This document shows positions 1 through 6,596 of a stretch of DNA of 6,942 nt, piece after piece (position 1 is the stretch's first letter; each line of letters starts with the position of its first letter). The stretch is from Altererythrobacter sp. GTDB taxonomy: Bacteria; Pseudomonadota; Alphaproteobacteria; Sphingomonadales; Sphingomonadaceae. The notes below the pieces were generated by a model. That model ran no database searches. It worked only from the letters and a program-made list of their open reading frames with translations, and was not told where the DNA came from. The DNA lies in assembly GCA_011524425.1 (NCBI GenBank), contig WTKI01000162.1:1-6942 (forward strand), written 5' to 3'. A program made the translations under genes and the position numbers.

Positions 1-2229
1 GCAGACCTCCAATATGAGGTAGATCAAGCGCATTACGGTCAGCCACCGTCCGCAATAGAACCCATCCCTGTTCTGACCGACGAACAGCGTAGAGCGCTGG
101 GAAGTGAAACGGCACCGACTGGCGATTCTCGCACAATTGATTTCGAAGCGCGAGAGCTCGCTTACGACGCTGAGAACGATGTCGTCACTGCCACCGGCAA
201 TGTCATCCTTTCCAGCGATGACAATTCTGTGCGCGCAGATGAAGTTCGCTGGGATCGCAAAGCCGGTTTGATCCTTGCAACCGGCAATGTCCGGGTCGTG
301 GATGTAGACGGTAACCAGCTCTATTCCGATCAGGTGGAGCTTACAGACCGATTTGAAGCGGGTGCCATGTCAGATCTGCTACTCGCTTTGCGGGCAGGTG
401 GGCGACTAGCCGCGCGTTCAGGCGAGCGCGGTGAAGACGGAACAGTTGTCCTGACCGATGCGGCTTACAGCACCTGCGGCGTGATCGACATCGAACAATG
501 TAATGAGAACGCCAGCTGGCGGATCACAGCCAATCGGGTCACATACGATCCGGAAGACAACCGTGTGCGGTTCAATGGCGCAGTTCTGGAGCTGTTCGGA
601 GCGCGAGTGCTGCCTTTGCCGGGTCTGGCAGTGCGGACAGATGGCCGAGCTATTTCTGGCGTGCTCGTGCCAGACTTGCGAATTTCTGAATCAAACGGCG
701 TGGAAGTAACTGGCAGCTACTACTGGCGCATGGCCGATAATCGCGACCTGACTTTGCGCACATCTCTGTTCAGCGAGGCGACACCGCTGGTATCCGGCGA
801 ATGGCGCCACCTCACAGACACGGGCGCCTATCAGATCACCGGCTACGCGACACACAGCCGCCGCATCGCGTCATTCACCGGAGAAGCGACCACAGAACGC
901 GGCTTGCGCGGATATCTGTTTGCCAATGGACGCTTCCAGTTCGATCCCAATTGGAGCTTTACCGGTTCTGTCAGACTGACCAGCGATCGCACATTCCTGC
1001 GCCGCTATGACATTAGCCGCGATGATCGCTTGCGGTCGACTTTCAATCTTGAGCGGATCGACGACAATTCATACTTCTCGCTTGCTGGCTGGGCGACGCA
1101 GACCTTGCGGCTTGGATCGCCTCAGGGGCAAGTCCCGCTCGCTTTGCCAGTGCTCGATTACCGCCGCCGTTTGGCTGATCCGGTGATAGGCGGGAATGTC
1201 GAGCTGCAAGTCAACACTCTCGCTATCAACCGCGATGAAGGGCAAGATACACAGCGCGCTTTTGCCGGTGCAAAATGGGACTTGAGGCGCCTGACAGGAA
1301 TGGGTCAAGTGGTGACGTTGACAGCGCTTGCCCGCGGCGATGTCTATCACACAGATGAAAACGAGCTGACTGCCACAGCTATTTATCGCGGAAATCCGGG
1401 CTGGCAAACACGCGCAATCGCATTAGGTGCGGTTGATGTGGAATGGCCATTTGTGGGCCGCGCTTTAGGCGGCACGCAAGTGTTCAAACCACGCGTTCAG
1501 CTAGTCGCTAGCCCTGCGATTGAGAACCTCGACGTTCCCAATGAAGATGCGCGCGCAATCGATCTGGAGGATTCCAACCTATTCGCGCTCAATCGCTTTC
1601 CCGGATATGACCGTGTCGAAGACGGCGTGCGCCTAACCTACGGATTTGACTGGGAGTTGCAGCGTCCCGGATGGCGCGTCAAAACTACATTGGGCCAATC
1701 CTACCGCTTCGACAAGGATCCTGCTTTGCTGCCTGACGGCACTGGCCTTTCAGAGCGGGTTTCGGATTTCGTCGGCAGAACCGAAGTGCGTTTCCGCGAC
1801 CGCATGAAATTTACGCACAGATTCCGCTTGGACAAAGACAACTTTGCTGTGCGCCGCAACGAATTTGACGCGACTGTTGGCAGCACGCGAACCTATGTCG
1901 AAGTCGGCTATCTTCGTTTGGACCGCGACATTCAGGACCTGGAAGACTTGCAAGACCGCGAAGAACTGCGCGCAGCAGGCCGGGTCGCTTTTGCCAAACA
2001 CTGGTCCATCTTTGGATCAGGGGTCTTTAACCTCACCGACGAGAACGAAGATCCCCTATTCGGGTCCGATGGCTTTGAACCGATCCGCACCCGTTTAGGC
2101 GTTGCTTATCGCGATGATAGTTTGGAATTCGGTTTAACCTGGCGCCGCGACTTCGTGACAGCAGGCGATGCAGAGCGCGGCGATACGTTCCAGCTTACCT
2201 TTACACTGCGAAATCTGGGCTTTCGTTAA
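1..2229 (+). CDS. lptD: LPS-assembly protein LptD (5' end outside window)
   Basis: Outer-membrane beta-barrel that, with lipoprotein LptE, inserts lipopolysaccharide into the outer leaflet as the last step of the Lpt pathway. The frame is open from base 1 and no plausible start or signal peptide is present, so the N-terminus lies upstream; 742 codons are visible. Codons about 45-150 form an LptA/OstA-like jellyroll with repeated strands carrying ATGNV (codons about 64 and 94). The rest is a barrel rich in alternating aromatic/polar strands, with the LptD-type motif NRFPGYDRVEDG at codon 531. The protein ends in LRNLGFR, a plausible C-terminal barrel signal. The only cysteines seen are codons 159 and 167 (CX7C), with none in the barrel. 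A GTG at 229 is internal and should not be taken as the start. surA follows 118 nt downstream, matching the conserved lptD-surA-pdxA-rsmA order. Family assignment is firm from motifs and context. Confidence 0.95.
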   Translation, partial: ADLQYEVDQAHYGQPPSAIEPIPVLTDEQRRALGSETAPTGDSRTIDFEARELAYDAENDVVTATGNVILSSDDNSVRADEVRWDRKAGLILATGNVRVVDVDGNQLYSDQVELTDRFEAGAMSDLLLALRAGGRLAARSGERGEDGTVVLTDAAYSTCGVIDIEQCNENASWRITANRVTYDPEDNRVRFNGAVLELFGARVLPLPGLAVRTDGRAISGVLVPDLRISESNGVEVTGSYYWRMADNRDLTLRTSLFSEATPLVSGEWRHLTDTGAYQITGYATHSRRIASFTGEATTERGLRGYLFANGRFQFDPNWSFTGSVRLTSDRTFLRRYDISRDDRLRSTFNLERIDDNSYFSLAGWATQTLRLGSPQGQVPLALPVLDYRRRLADPVIGGNVELQVNTLAINRDEGQDTQRAFAGAKWDLRRLTGMGQVVTLTALARGDVYHTDENELTATAIYRGNPGWQTRAIALGAVDVEWPFVGRALGGTQVFKPRVQLVASPAIENLDVPNEDARAIDLEDSNLFALNRFPGYDRVEDGVRLTYGFDWELQRPGWRVKTTLGQSYRFDKDPALLPDGTGLSERVSDFVGRTEVRFRDRMKFTHRFRLDKDNFAVRRNEFDATVGSTRTYVEVGYLRLDRDIQDLEDLQDREELRAAGRVAFAKHWSIFGSGVFNLTDENEDPLFGSDGFEPIRTRLGVAYRDDSLEFGLTWRRDFVTAGDAERGDTFQLTFTLRNLGFR

Positions 2230-2347
2230 GGCTGTAAATAAAGCAATGCGCCCGTTGGCAGTGCTTGCAAATGCCGCTATCTGTGCGTCCAACTCAGGCA
2301 GCGTTAAGGGTATTTTCGCCAATGAGTTCGCGGGATCTGGCGTAAAT

Positions 2348-3712
2348 ATGCGTCGCAATTGGAATACACACGTGATTTTGAAGAATTTTTCGACTGGTCT
2401 GTCCTCATTGGCTGCACTTGGTGTTGCACTCAGCCCCATTGCCGCAAGCGCGCAGCAAGCAGCTGCGGCAAACCCGCTTGGCTTGCCTGATGAAGTTAAT
2501 CTGCTGGGTCAAAGCGATCCCAATGTTCGTACGGCAACTGCGATTGTGAACGGTCAGGTGATCACTGGAACCGATGTCGATCAGCGTGTGGCCTTGGTTG
2601 TCTCGTCCAGCCGCAACCAGTTCAGCCAGGCTGAAATTCAGCAATTGCGCGCGCAAGTTTTGCGCAATCTGATTGATGAAACCCTGCAAATCCAGGAAGC
2701 CGAAGCGCAGGAAATTCCTGTCCAACAGTCCGATATAGAGCAAAGCTATGCGCGTGTCGCAGCACAGAATTTCGGTCAGGAAACTGGGCGGATGGACGAA
2801 TATCTGCTCAGCATCGGATCATCGCCTGCATCCTTGAAACGCCAAATTCACGGCGAGCTTGCTTGGCAGAATGTTTTGGGACGCAATATTACGCCTTTCA
2901 TCAATGTCTCTGCTGAAGAAGTGAACGAGACGATGAAGCGCTTGGAAGAAGCGCGCGGCACAGAAGAATACCGCTTGGGCGAAATCTATATGAACGCCAC
3001 AAGCGAAACGCAGCAGGAAAAGCTGCAAATCATGCAGCAAATCCTTGAACAGTTGCAGCAAGGTGGCAGTTTTCAGGCTTTTGCACGGCAATTCTCCGAA
3101 GCTTCGACCGCACCGGTTGGCGGGGATTTGGGTTTTGTGCGGCTGGCCCAGCTGCCGGTCGAACTCGCTCAGGTTGCGCAAGAGATGCAGCCTGGCCAAT
3201 TGGTTGGCCCTGTTCCGATCCCTGGCGGATTTTCCATCCTCTATCTGATCGACAAGCGGCAAGTTCTGATGGCAGACCCGCGCGATGCGGTGGTGTCATT
3301 GAAGCAAATGTCGATCTCTTTTGAACAGGGCATGAGCGAAGAGCAGATCAGCGCGAAGATCGATGGCTTTACGCAAGGCGTGCAAGCAATACCGGGCTGC
3401 GGCGCTGCCGATGAAGCGGCTGCAGCGCTTGATGCGCAAATCGTAACCAACGATCAGTTGGTTGTGCGTCAATTGCCTGATCAATTGCAGACTCTGGTCC
3501 TGCGGCTTCAAGTCGGTCAGGCAACTCCGCCATTCGGTTCCATTGAAGACGGTGTGCGAGTGCTGATGCTGTGCGGGCGTGATGATCCTCAGGGCGATAG
3601 CGGCCCCAGCTTTGATGAGCTGATGAGGCAGAAGGAAGACGAACGCATTAACAAGCGCGCGCAGCGTTATCTTCGCGACCTGCGCAACGATGCCTATATC
3701 GAATATAATTGA
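2348..3712 (+). CDS. surA: Periplasmic chaperone / peptidylprolyl isomerase SurA
   Basis: Periplasmic chaperone that escorts unfolded outer-membrane proteins, LptD among them, to the Bam complex. The ATG at 2348 gives 454 aa, close to the usual SurA length. A signal peptide is visible: hydrophobic core LAALGVALSP, likely cleavage after ASA at about residue 35. The SurA N-terminal domain spans about residues 60-190 (AIVNGQVITGTDVDQR, then LRNLIDETLQIQEAE). A parvulin domain spans about 207-305 (YRLGEIYM, FARQFSEA, GGDLGFV, GPVPIPGGFSILYLID). A second, more divergent parvulin-like part spans about 315-410, followed by the C-terminal helix (about 425-454). GTG at 2372 has a better-placed GGAA (2361-2364) and gives a shorter signal peptide, so the start is uncertain between the two. 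The frame stays open upstream into lptD (ATGs at 2246 and 2168), but those starts would bury the signal peptide. It shares a 4-nt overlap with pdxA. Confidence 0.92.
   Translation: MRRNWNTHVILKNFSTGLSSLAALGVALSPIAASAQQAAAANPLGLPDEVNLLGQSDPNVRTATAIVNGQVITGTDVDQRVALVVSSSRNQFSQAEIQQLRAQVLRNLIDETLQIQEAEAQEIPVQQSDIEQSYARVAAQNFGQETGRMDEYLLSIGSSPASLKRQIHGELAWQNVLGRNITPFINVSAEEVNETMKRLEEARGTEEYRLGEIYMNATSETQQEKLQIMQQILEQLQQGGSFQAFARQFSEASTAPVGGDLGFVRLAQLPVELAQVAQEMQPGQLVGPVPIPGGFSILYLIDKRQVLMADPRDAVVSLKQMSISFEQGMSEEQISAKIDGFTQGVQAIPGCGAADEAAAALDAQIVTNDQLVVRQLPDQLQTLVLRLQVGQATPPFGSIEDGVRVLMLCGRDDPQGDSGPSFDELMRQKEDERINKRAQRYLRDLRNDAYIEYN
3709..3712 (+). promoter_or_regulatory. surA stop / pdxA TTG start overlap (TTGA)
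   Basis: The surA stop TGA (3710-3712) overlaps the pdxA TTG start (3709-3711) in a 4-nt TTGA. The 20 nt upstream are A/T-rich and lack a recognisable Shine-Dalgarno sequence. This arrangement usually means termination-reinitiation coupling. The site is seen directly; the coupling is inferred. Confidence 0.7.
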
Positions 3713-4710
3713 GCGCGCTCGCACTTTCTTTAGGTGATCCTGCCGGGATTGGCCCGGAAACCATCGCATGCGCCTATGCGGTGTATGAGCGGGAAAAGCT
3801 TGCGCCATTTTTTGTTGTCGGCGGAGCAGATGTGCTGCGGGCTGCTGCAAAACTGCGCGGGCTATCTATCGATGTCATTGCAATTGCGGATCCGGCAGAG
3901 GCAAAACAGGTTTTTGCTAAAGGCCTTCCCGTTCTGGCCGGGCAAGATGGCCCTTATGAACCCGGCGCACCTGACCCGCATGGCGCTGGTCTTGCGCTGG
4001 CATCGCTAACGCAGGCCGCGGAATTTACGCGCAGCGGAATTGCTAGGGGCCTTGTCACAGCGCCTGTATCCAAAGCTGAATTGGCGCAAGTCGGCTTTTC
4101 TTACCCAGGCCAGACCGAGTTTCTTGCCGCAGTTTGCGATTTGCCAGAGCAAGATGCTGTTATGATGCTGGCCGGACCAAGCCTGCGCACAGTGCCTTTG
4201 ACTGTCCATTGCGCGCTGGCCGATGTGCCTCGCCTGCTAAGCGCAGATATGATTTGCCACAAAGCGCGGATCGTCGCTGCCGCACTTGCGCGAGATTTTG
4301 GCATCGAACAGCCCCGACTGGCACTTGCCGGGCTTAACCCGCATGCAAGCGAAGGCGGCAGGTTCGGGACAGAGGAACATTCGATTATCAGCCCTGCTAT
4401 CGAAACTCTGCGCGCAGAGGGGATTGATGCAACCGGACCGCATCCTGCCGATGCGTTGTTCACGCCGCGTGCGCGCCAACATTATCACGCAGCGCTGTGC
4501 ATGTATCACGATCAGGCGCTGATCCCGCTCAAGACGCTGGAGTTTGACGAAGGTGTCAACGTAACGCTCGGCCTGCCCATCATCCGCACGAGCCCTGACC
4601 ATGGCACAGCGTTCGACATAGCAGGCAAAGGCATTGCCAATCCGGGCGCTATGGTCGCTGCGATCCGCCTGGCCGGAGATTGCTCTGAGCGGCGGTCGGA
4701 TGAACGCTGA
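3709..4710 (+). CDS. pdxA: 4-hydroxythreonine-4-phosphate dehydrogenase PdxA
   Basis: Cytoplasmic NAD-dependent, metal-dependent enzyme of the DXP-dependent vitamin B6 pathway. It oxidises 4-phosphohydroxy-L-threonine, and the product decarboxylates to the amino-ketone used by PdxJ. The 333 aa match the family length. Visible motifs are GDPAGIGPE (9-17), VTAPVSK (116-122), GQTEF (134-138), NPHASEGG (210-217), MYHDQ (265-269) and [15 protein letters not shown] (292-306). By alignment in the head with the E. coli enzyme, the three metal-ligand histidines would be H167, H212 and H267, and the substrate residues K275, N284 and R293. Position 135 is Gln where E. coli has His (GHTE). The start is TTG at 3709, overlapping the surA stop as TTGA. 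It gives the expected N-terminus [12 protein letters not shown], no better start exists before GDPAG, and there is no obvious Shine-Dalgarno sequence, so re-initiation after surA is likely. Confidence 0.95.
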   Translation: MSALALSLGDPAGIGPETIACAYAVYEREKLAPFFVVGGADVLRAAAKLRGLSIDVIAIADPAEAKQVFAKGLPVLAGQDGPYEPGAPDPHGAGLALASLTQAAEFTRSGIARGLVTAPVSKAELAQVGFSYPGQTEFLAAVCDLPEQDAVMMLAGPSLRTVPLTVHCALADVPRLLSADMICHKARIVAAALARDFGIEQPRLALAGLNPHASEGGRFGTEEHSIISPAIETLRAEGIDATGPHPADALFTPRARQHYHAALCMYHDQALIPLKTLEFDEGVNVTLGLPIIRTSPDHGTAFDIAGKGIANPGAMVAAIRLAGDCSERRSDER

Positions 4711-5521
4711 CCTCCCTCCTCTTCGTGAAGTGATCGCGAAGCACGGCCTGTCTGCCAGCAAAGCCTTAGGACAAAACTTTCTGTTTGATGCGCAATTGCT
4801 CGACCGGATTGCAGCTATTCCCGGGGACTTGAACGGCAAGGCAGTGCTGGAAATCGGGCCCGGCCCCGGAGGGCTAACGCGCGCATTGCTGGCAGCCGGA
4901 GCGCGCGTAACCGCAATTGAGATGGATATGCGCTGCCTGCCTGCGCTTGCAGAACTGGCAGAGGCTTATCCTGGTAGACTGCGAGTGGTCGAAGGCGATG
5001 CGATGCAGCTCGATCATGGCGAGCTGATGGGCGAACCCTTCGCGGTCGTTGCGAACCTGCCTTACAATGTCGGCACTGCGCTATTTACAGACTGGCTGAG
5101 CGGTCAGGCGTGGCCGCCGCAATGGAGCTCGCTCACTCTCATGTTCCAGCAGGAGGTGGCCCAGCGCATTGTCGCAAAGCCCGGCACATCTGCTTACGGA
5201 AGATTGGCCGTGCTGGCACAATGGCGCTCAAGCGCAAAGCTTGCGATGAAAGTGCATCGCAGCGCGTTTACTCCGCCACCCAAAGTGATGAGCGCGATTG
5301 TTCATGTCGAACCGTCGGAGGCCCCGTCCGGAGTCTCTGCCACCAAGCTAGAAGCGATCACTAAAGCCGCATTCGGACAGCGCCGCAAAATGCTGCGTCA
5401 AAGCCTCAAATCCCTGCCCGAGGCGCTCGCGGCGCTCGACCAGATCGGTATTGACCCCACTCGCCGTGCGGAAACGCTGAGCGTCGAGGAATTCGTCACA
5501 ATCGCGCGCTGCGTTAGTTAA
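4700..5521 (+). CDS. rsmA: 16S rRNA (adenine(1518)-N(6)/adenine(1519)-N(6))-dimethyltransferase RsmA (KsgA)
   Basis: SAM-dependent enzyme that dimethylates two adjacent adenines in the 3'-terminal helix of 16S rRNA late in 30S assembly; loss classically gives kasugamycin resistance. The 273 aa are the normal length. Visible motifs are the N-terminal [10 protein letters not shown] (21-30), SAM-binding motif [13 protein letters not shown] (49-60), acidic residue E74 in TAIEMD at the end of strand 2, EGDAMQLD (98-105), the catalytic NLPY (119-122), FQQEVAQRI (149-157), YGRL (166-169) and [12 protein letters not shown] (190-201). The C-terminal helical domain begins near residue 215 and includes [15 protein letters not shown] at 4700 was chosen because it precedes the conserved N-terminus and has GAGCGG (4687-4692) at suitable spacing; the longer open frame back to 4634 lies inside pdxA. 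It overlaps the end of pdxA by 11 nt. Confidence 0.96.
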   Translation: MNADLPPLREVIAKHGLSASKALGQNFLFDAQLLDRIAAIPGDLNGKAVLEIGPGPGGLTRALLAAGARVTAIEMDMRCLPALAELAEAYPGRLRVVEGDAMQLDHGELMGEPFAVVANLPYNVGTALFTDWLSGQAWPPQWSSLTLMFQQEVAQRIVAKPGTSAYGRLAVLAQWRSSAKLAMKVHRSAFTPPPKVMSAIVHVEPSEAPSGVSATKLEAITKAAFGQRRKMLRQSLKSLPEALAALDQIGIDPTRRAETLSVEEFVTIARCVS

Positions 5522-5545
5522 TATGAGGTAATCATACTTGCGAAC

Positions 5546-5583
5546 CCGATGTGATGGCTTTGTCAGCCAGATCAGCAGATCGG
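5546..5583 (+). other. Imperfect hairpin between rsmA and the PilZ gene
   Basis: The gap contains nested complementary arms: CCGAT (5546-5550) with ATCGG (5579-5583), TGAT with ATCA, and TGGCT (5555-5559) with AGCCA (5565-5569) around a TTGTC loop. There are small bulges on both sides. No T-tract follows, so it is not a good intrinsic terminator. It could be a weak transcript-end or processing structure, or a 5' leader fold ahead of the PilZ gene. Pairing was read by eye and no folding energy was calculated. Confidence 0.4.
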
Positions 5584-5591
5584 ATGATAAC

Positions 5592-5596
5592 AGGGG
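5592..5596 (+). promoter_or_regulatory. Ribosome binding site deciding the PilZ gene start
   Basis: AGGGG lies 7 nt before ATG 5604. It supports that ATG over the upstream in-frame TTG codons at 5538 and 5598. Confidence 0.65.
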
Positions 5597-5603
5597 TTTG
5601 CAT

Positions 5604-5999
5604 ATGAGCCTGCTAGAGGCACGCCGGAATGCTGTGAGCGCGGAACGCCGGACAGCAGCGCGATTTACAGTCGATATCCCTGCGAAATGGCGCACAGTTG
5701 GCGGAGACCGCGACTGCACACTCGCGAACATCTCAGTCGGCGGTGCAAAATTGAACCTCGCAACAAGGCCGCCTGAAGGAGTCGCAGGCTATGTCATCTT
5801 CCGCGCCTATGAATTGTACTGCAAAGTCATCTGGTCAGACGAGACCCACTGCGGAGTGGAATTCGAACGCGCACTTACAGAGCGTGCTCTCGTCGCGATT
5901 GCCGGAGAGCAAGCCCGCAAACTTGGCCCGGTCGCACAAGCCGGCAAAATCCAGATGGGCCGCAAACGCTCTGGCAGGTTAGTCTCCAGCGAAGACTGA
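5604..5999 (+). CDS. Single-domain PilZ protein, predicted c-di-GMP receptor
   Basis: Small cytoplasmic protein of 131 aa made almost entirely of one PilZ domain. Both hallmark cyclic-di-GMP contacts are visible: an RxxxR motif (R16-R20, in ERRTAARF) and, about 20 residues later, NxSxxG (N42-S44-G47, in ANISVGGAKL). Beta-strand-like segments follow (YVIFRAYELYCKVIW, then HCGVEFE), as expected for the PilZ barrel. The C-terminus is basic (GRKRSGR). No enzymatic, transmembrane or output domain is present, so it probably acts by binding a partner protein; the target cannot be told from the sequence. The start ATG 5604 has a good ribosome binding site. An in-frame TTG at 5538 would add 22 residues encoded by the hairpin region and is less likely. 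It lies 82 nt after rsmA on the same strand, so cotranscription with the operon is possible. Confidence 0.88.
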   Translation: MSLLEARRNAVSAERRTAARFTVDIPAKWRTVGGDRDCTLANISVGGAKLNLATRPPEGVAGYVIFRAYELYCKVIWSDETHCGVEFERALTERALVAIAGEQARKLGPVAQAGKIQMGRKRSGRLVSSED

Positions 6000-6051
6000 G
6001 CCTGTGCTGCAATCAGCCTCTTAACCGCGCACTCTATATCGACGGTGCATG

Positions 6052-6079
6052 TCGTTCATCGATAGTTGCATAATGACGA
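6052..6079 (+). promoter_or_regulatory. Possible promoter/operator upstream of the DUF2946-like gene
   Basis: A CATAAT hexamer (6069-6074) resembles a -10 box. It is embedded in an imperfect inverted repeat, TCGTTCAT (6052-6059) against ATGACGA (6073-6079). A TGCAT direct repeat occurs at 6046-6050 and 6067-6071, 21 bp apart. No convincing -35 hexamer stands at 16-18 nt. This is suggestive only, being the sole promoter-like stretch between the PilZ gene and the metal-related pair. Confidence 0.25.
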
Positions 6080-6125
6080 TCACCGCGGACTAGCCATTCT
6101 GCCGGTACAGACCTATCTGGCGACC

Positions 6126-6539
6126 GTGAACGGCATTGTCCGCCTTTTAGCGTTGCTCGCCCTTGTCTCGTCTACCGCGATGCCCTTTGGCTACATGCCT
6201 GACAGGTCTGCAGACGGCAGCATTATCCTGCGCATTTGCGATGGCGTAATGCCAGCCTCGCAAGACAGCACAAGTCACGCGATGCATGCAGCAGATCATG
6301 CCGTCGCATCGAATATGAGCGATGCCCACGCGGCCCATTCAGAGCATTTAGAGCATGGCAATGGCGATCATGAGACACGCTGCAACTTCGCTGTCACAAC
6401 CGCTGCCAACATTCCTGAAGCACCTAAAATTACGACCCCGCTGGCAATTGGCAAAACCACAGGACACATAAATCTTGCTGCGTTGACGGCGATCTATCCG
6501 CCTCACATGCCACCTTCGACAGGACCGCCTGCTGCGTAA
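6126..6539 (+). CDS. DUF2946-like small exported His-rich protein, probable copper association
   Basis: A 137-aa protein of unknown biochemical function, resembling the DUF2946 family often found beside copper-related genes. From the GTG at 6126 it has a hydrophobic N-terminus (IVRLLALLALVSSTAMPFGYMP, about residues 4-25, acting as signal peptide or anchor). Next come ILRICDG (C38), a histidine-rich segment with H51, H54, H58, H68, H71, H74, H77 and H82 plus M53 and M64, then C86, and a proline-rich end (YPPHMPPSTGPPAA) typical of the family. The His/Cys/Met content suggests periplasmic binding of a soft metal such as Cu(I); this is inferred. The start is uncertain: the frame opens at TTG 6066, but GTG 6126 places the hydrophobic stretch at the N-terminus as in relatives. 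The next gene follows after 57 nt on the same strand. Confidence 0.75.
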   Translation: MNGIVRLLALLALVSSTAMPFGYMPDRSADGSIILRICDGVMPASQDSTSHAMHAADHAVASNMSDAHAAHSEHLEHGNGDHETRCNFAVTTAANIPEAPKITTPLAIGKTTGHINLAALTAIYPPHMPPSTGPPAA

Positions 6540-6551
6540 CTGGCAATAGCA

Positions 6552-6576
6552 GAGCCTGCTCATCAGGCTCGATTTT
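6552..6576 (+). terminator. Terminator-like hairpin between the two metal-related genes
   Basis: A perfect 7-bp stem, GAGCCTG (6552-6558) with CAGGCTC (6564-6570), closes a CTCAT loop. It is followed by GATTTT, a short T-run. It begins 12 nt after the stop of the DUF2946-like gene and ends 20 nt before the next start. It fits an intrinsic terminator or partial attenuator; the four-T tract is weak, so some readthrough into the next gene is plausible. Confidence 0.6.
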
Positions 6577-6584
6577 ACAAAATC

Positions 6585-6588
6585 AGGA
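6585..6588 (+). promoter_or_regulatory. Ribosome binding site of the 3'-terminal gene
   Basis: AGGA stands 8 nt before ATG 6597 and supports that start. Confidence 0.65.
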
Positions 6589-6596
6589 TAGTTCAA

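Noticed and set aside
229..231. GTG as a start for lptD
   Set aside because: The frame is open to base 1 and upstream codons already encode the OstA-like domain, so this GTG is internal.
2254..2293. GTTGG/CCAAC complementary arms in the lptD-surA gap
   Set aside because: The arms are short and far apart with little inner pairing, so no structure is supported by eye.
3296..3850. 184-codon open frame on the - strand opposite surA/pdxA
   Set aside because: It is a shadow of conserved coding sequence, with no motif and a composition unlike a real protein.
4237..4839. 200-codon open frame on the - strand opposite pdxA/rsmA
   Set aside because: It is antisense to two firmly identified genes and shows no recognisable domain. 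Its openness follows from codon bias in GC-rich DNA.
5538..5566. Possible sigma-70 promoter upstream of the PilZ gene
   Set aside because: TTGCGA is the only -35-like hexamer, and no -10-like hexamer lies at proper spacing.
5538..5603. TTG-initiated N-terminal extension of the PilZ protein
   Set aside because: It has no Shine-Dalgarno sequence and is encoded by the hairpin region, while ATG 5604 has AGGGG at good spacing.
5981..5997. AGTCT/AGACT inverted repeat at the end of the PilZ gene as a terminator
   Set aside because: The stem is only 5 bp, ends one base before the stop codon and has no T-tract, so it is indistinguishable from chance.
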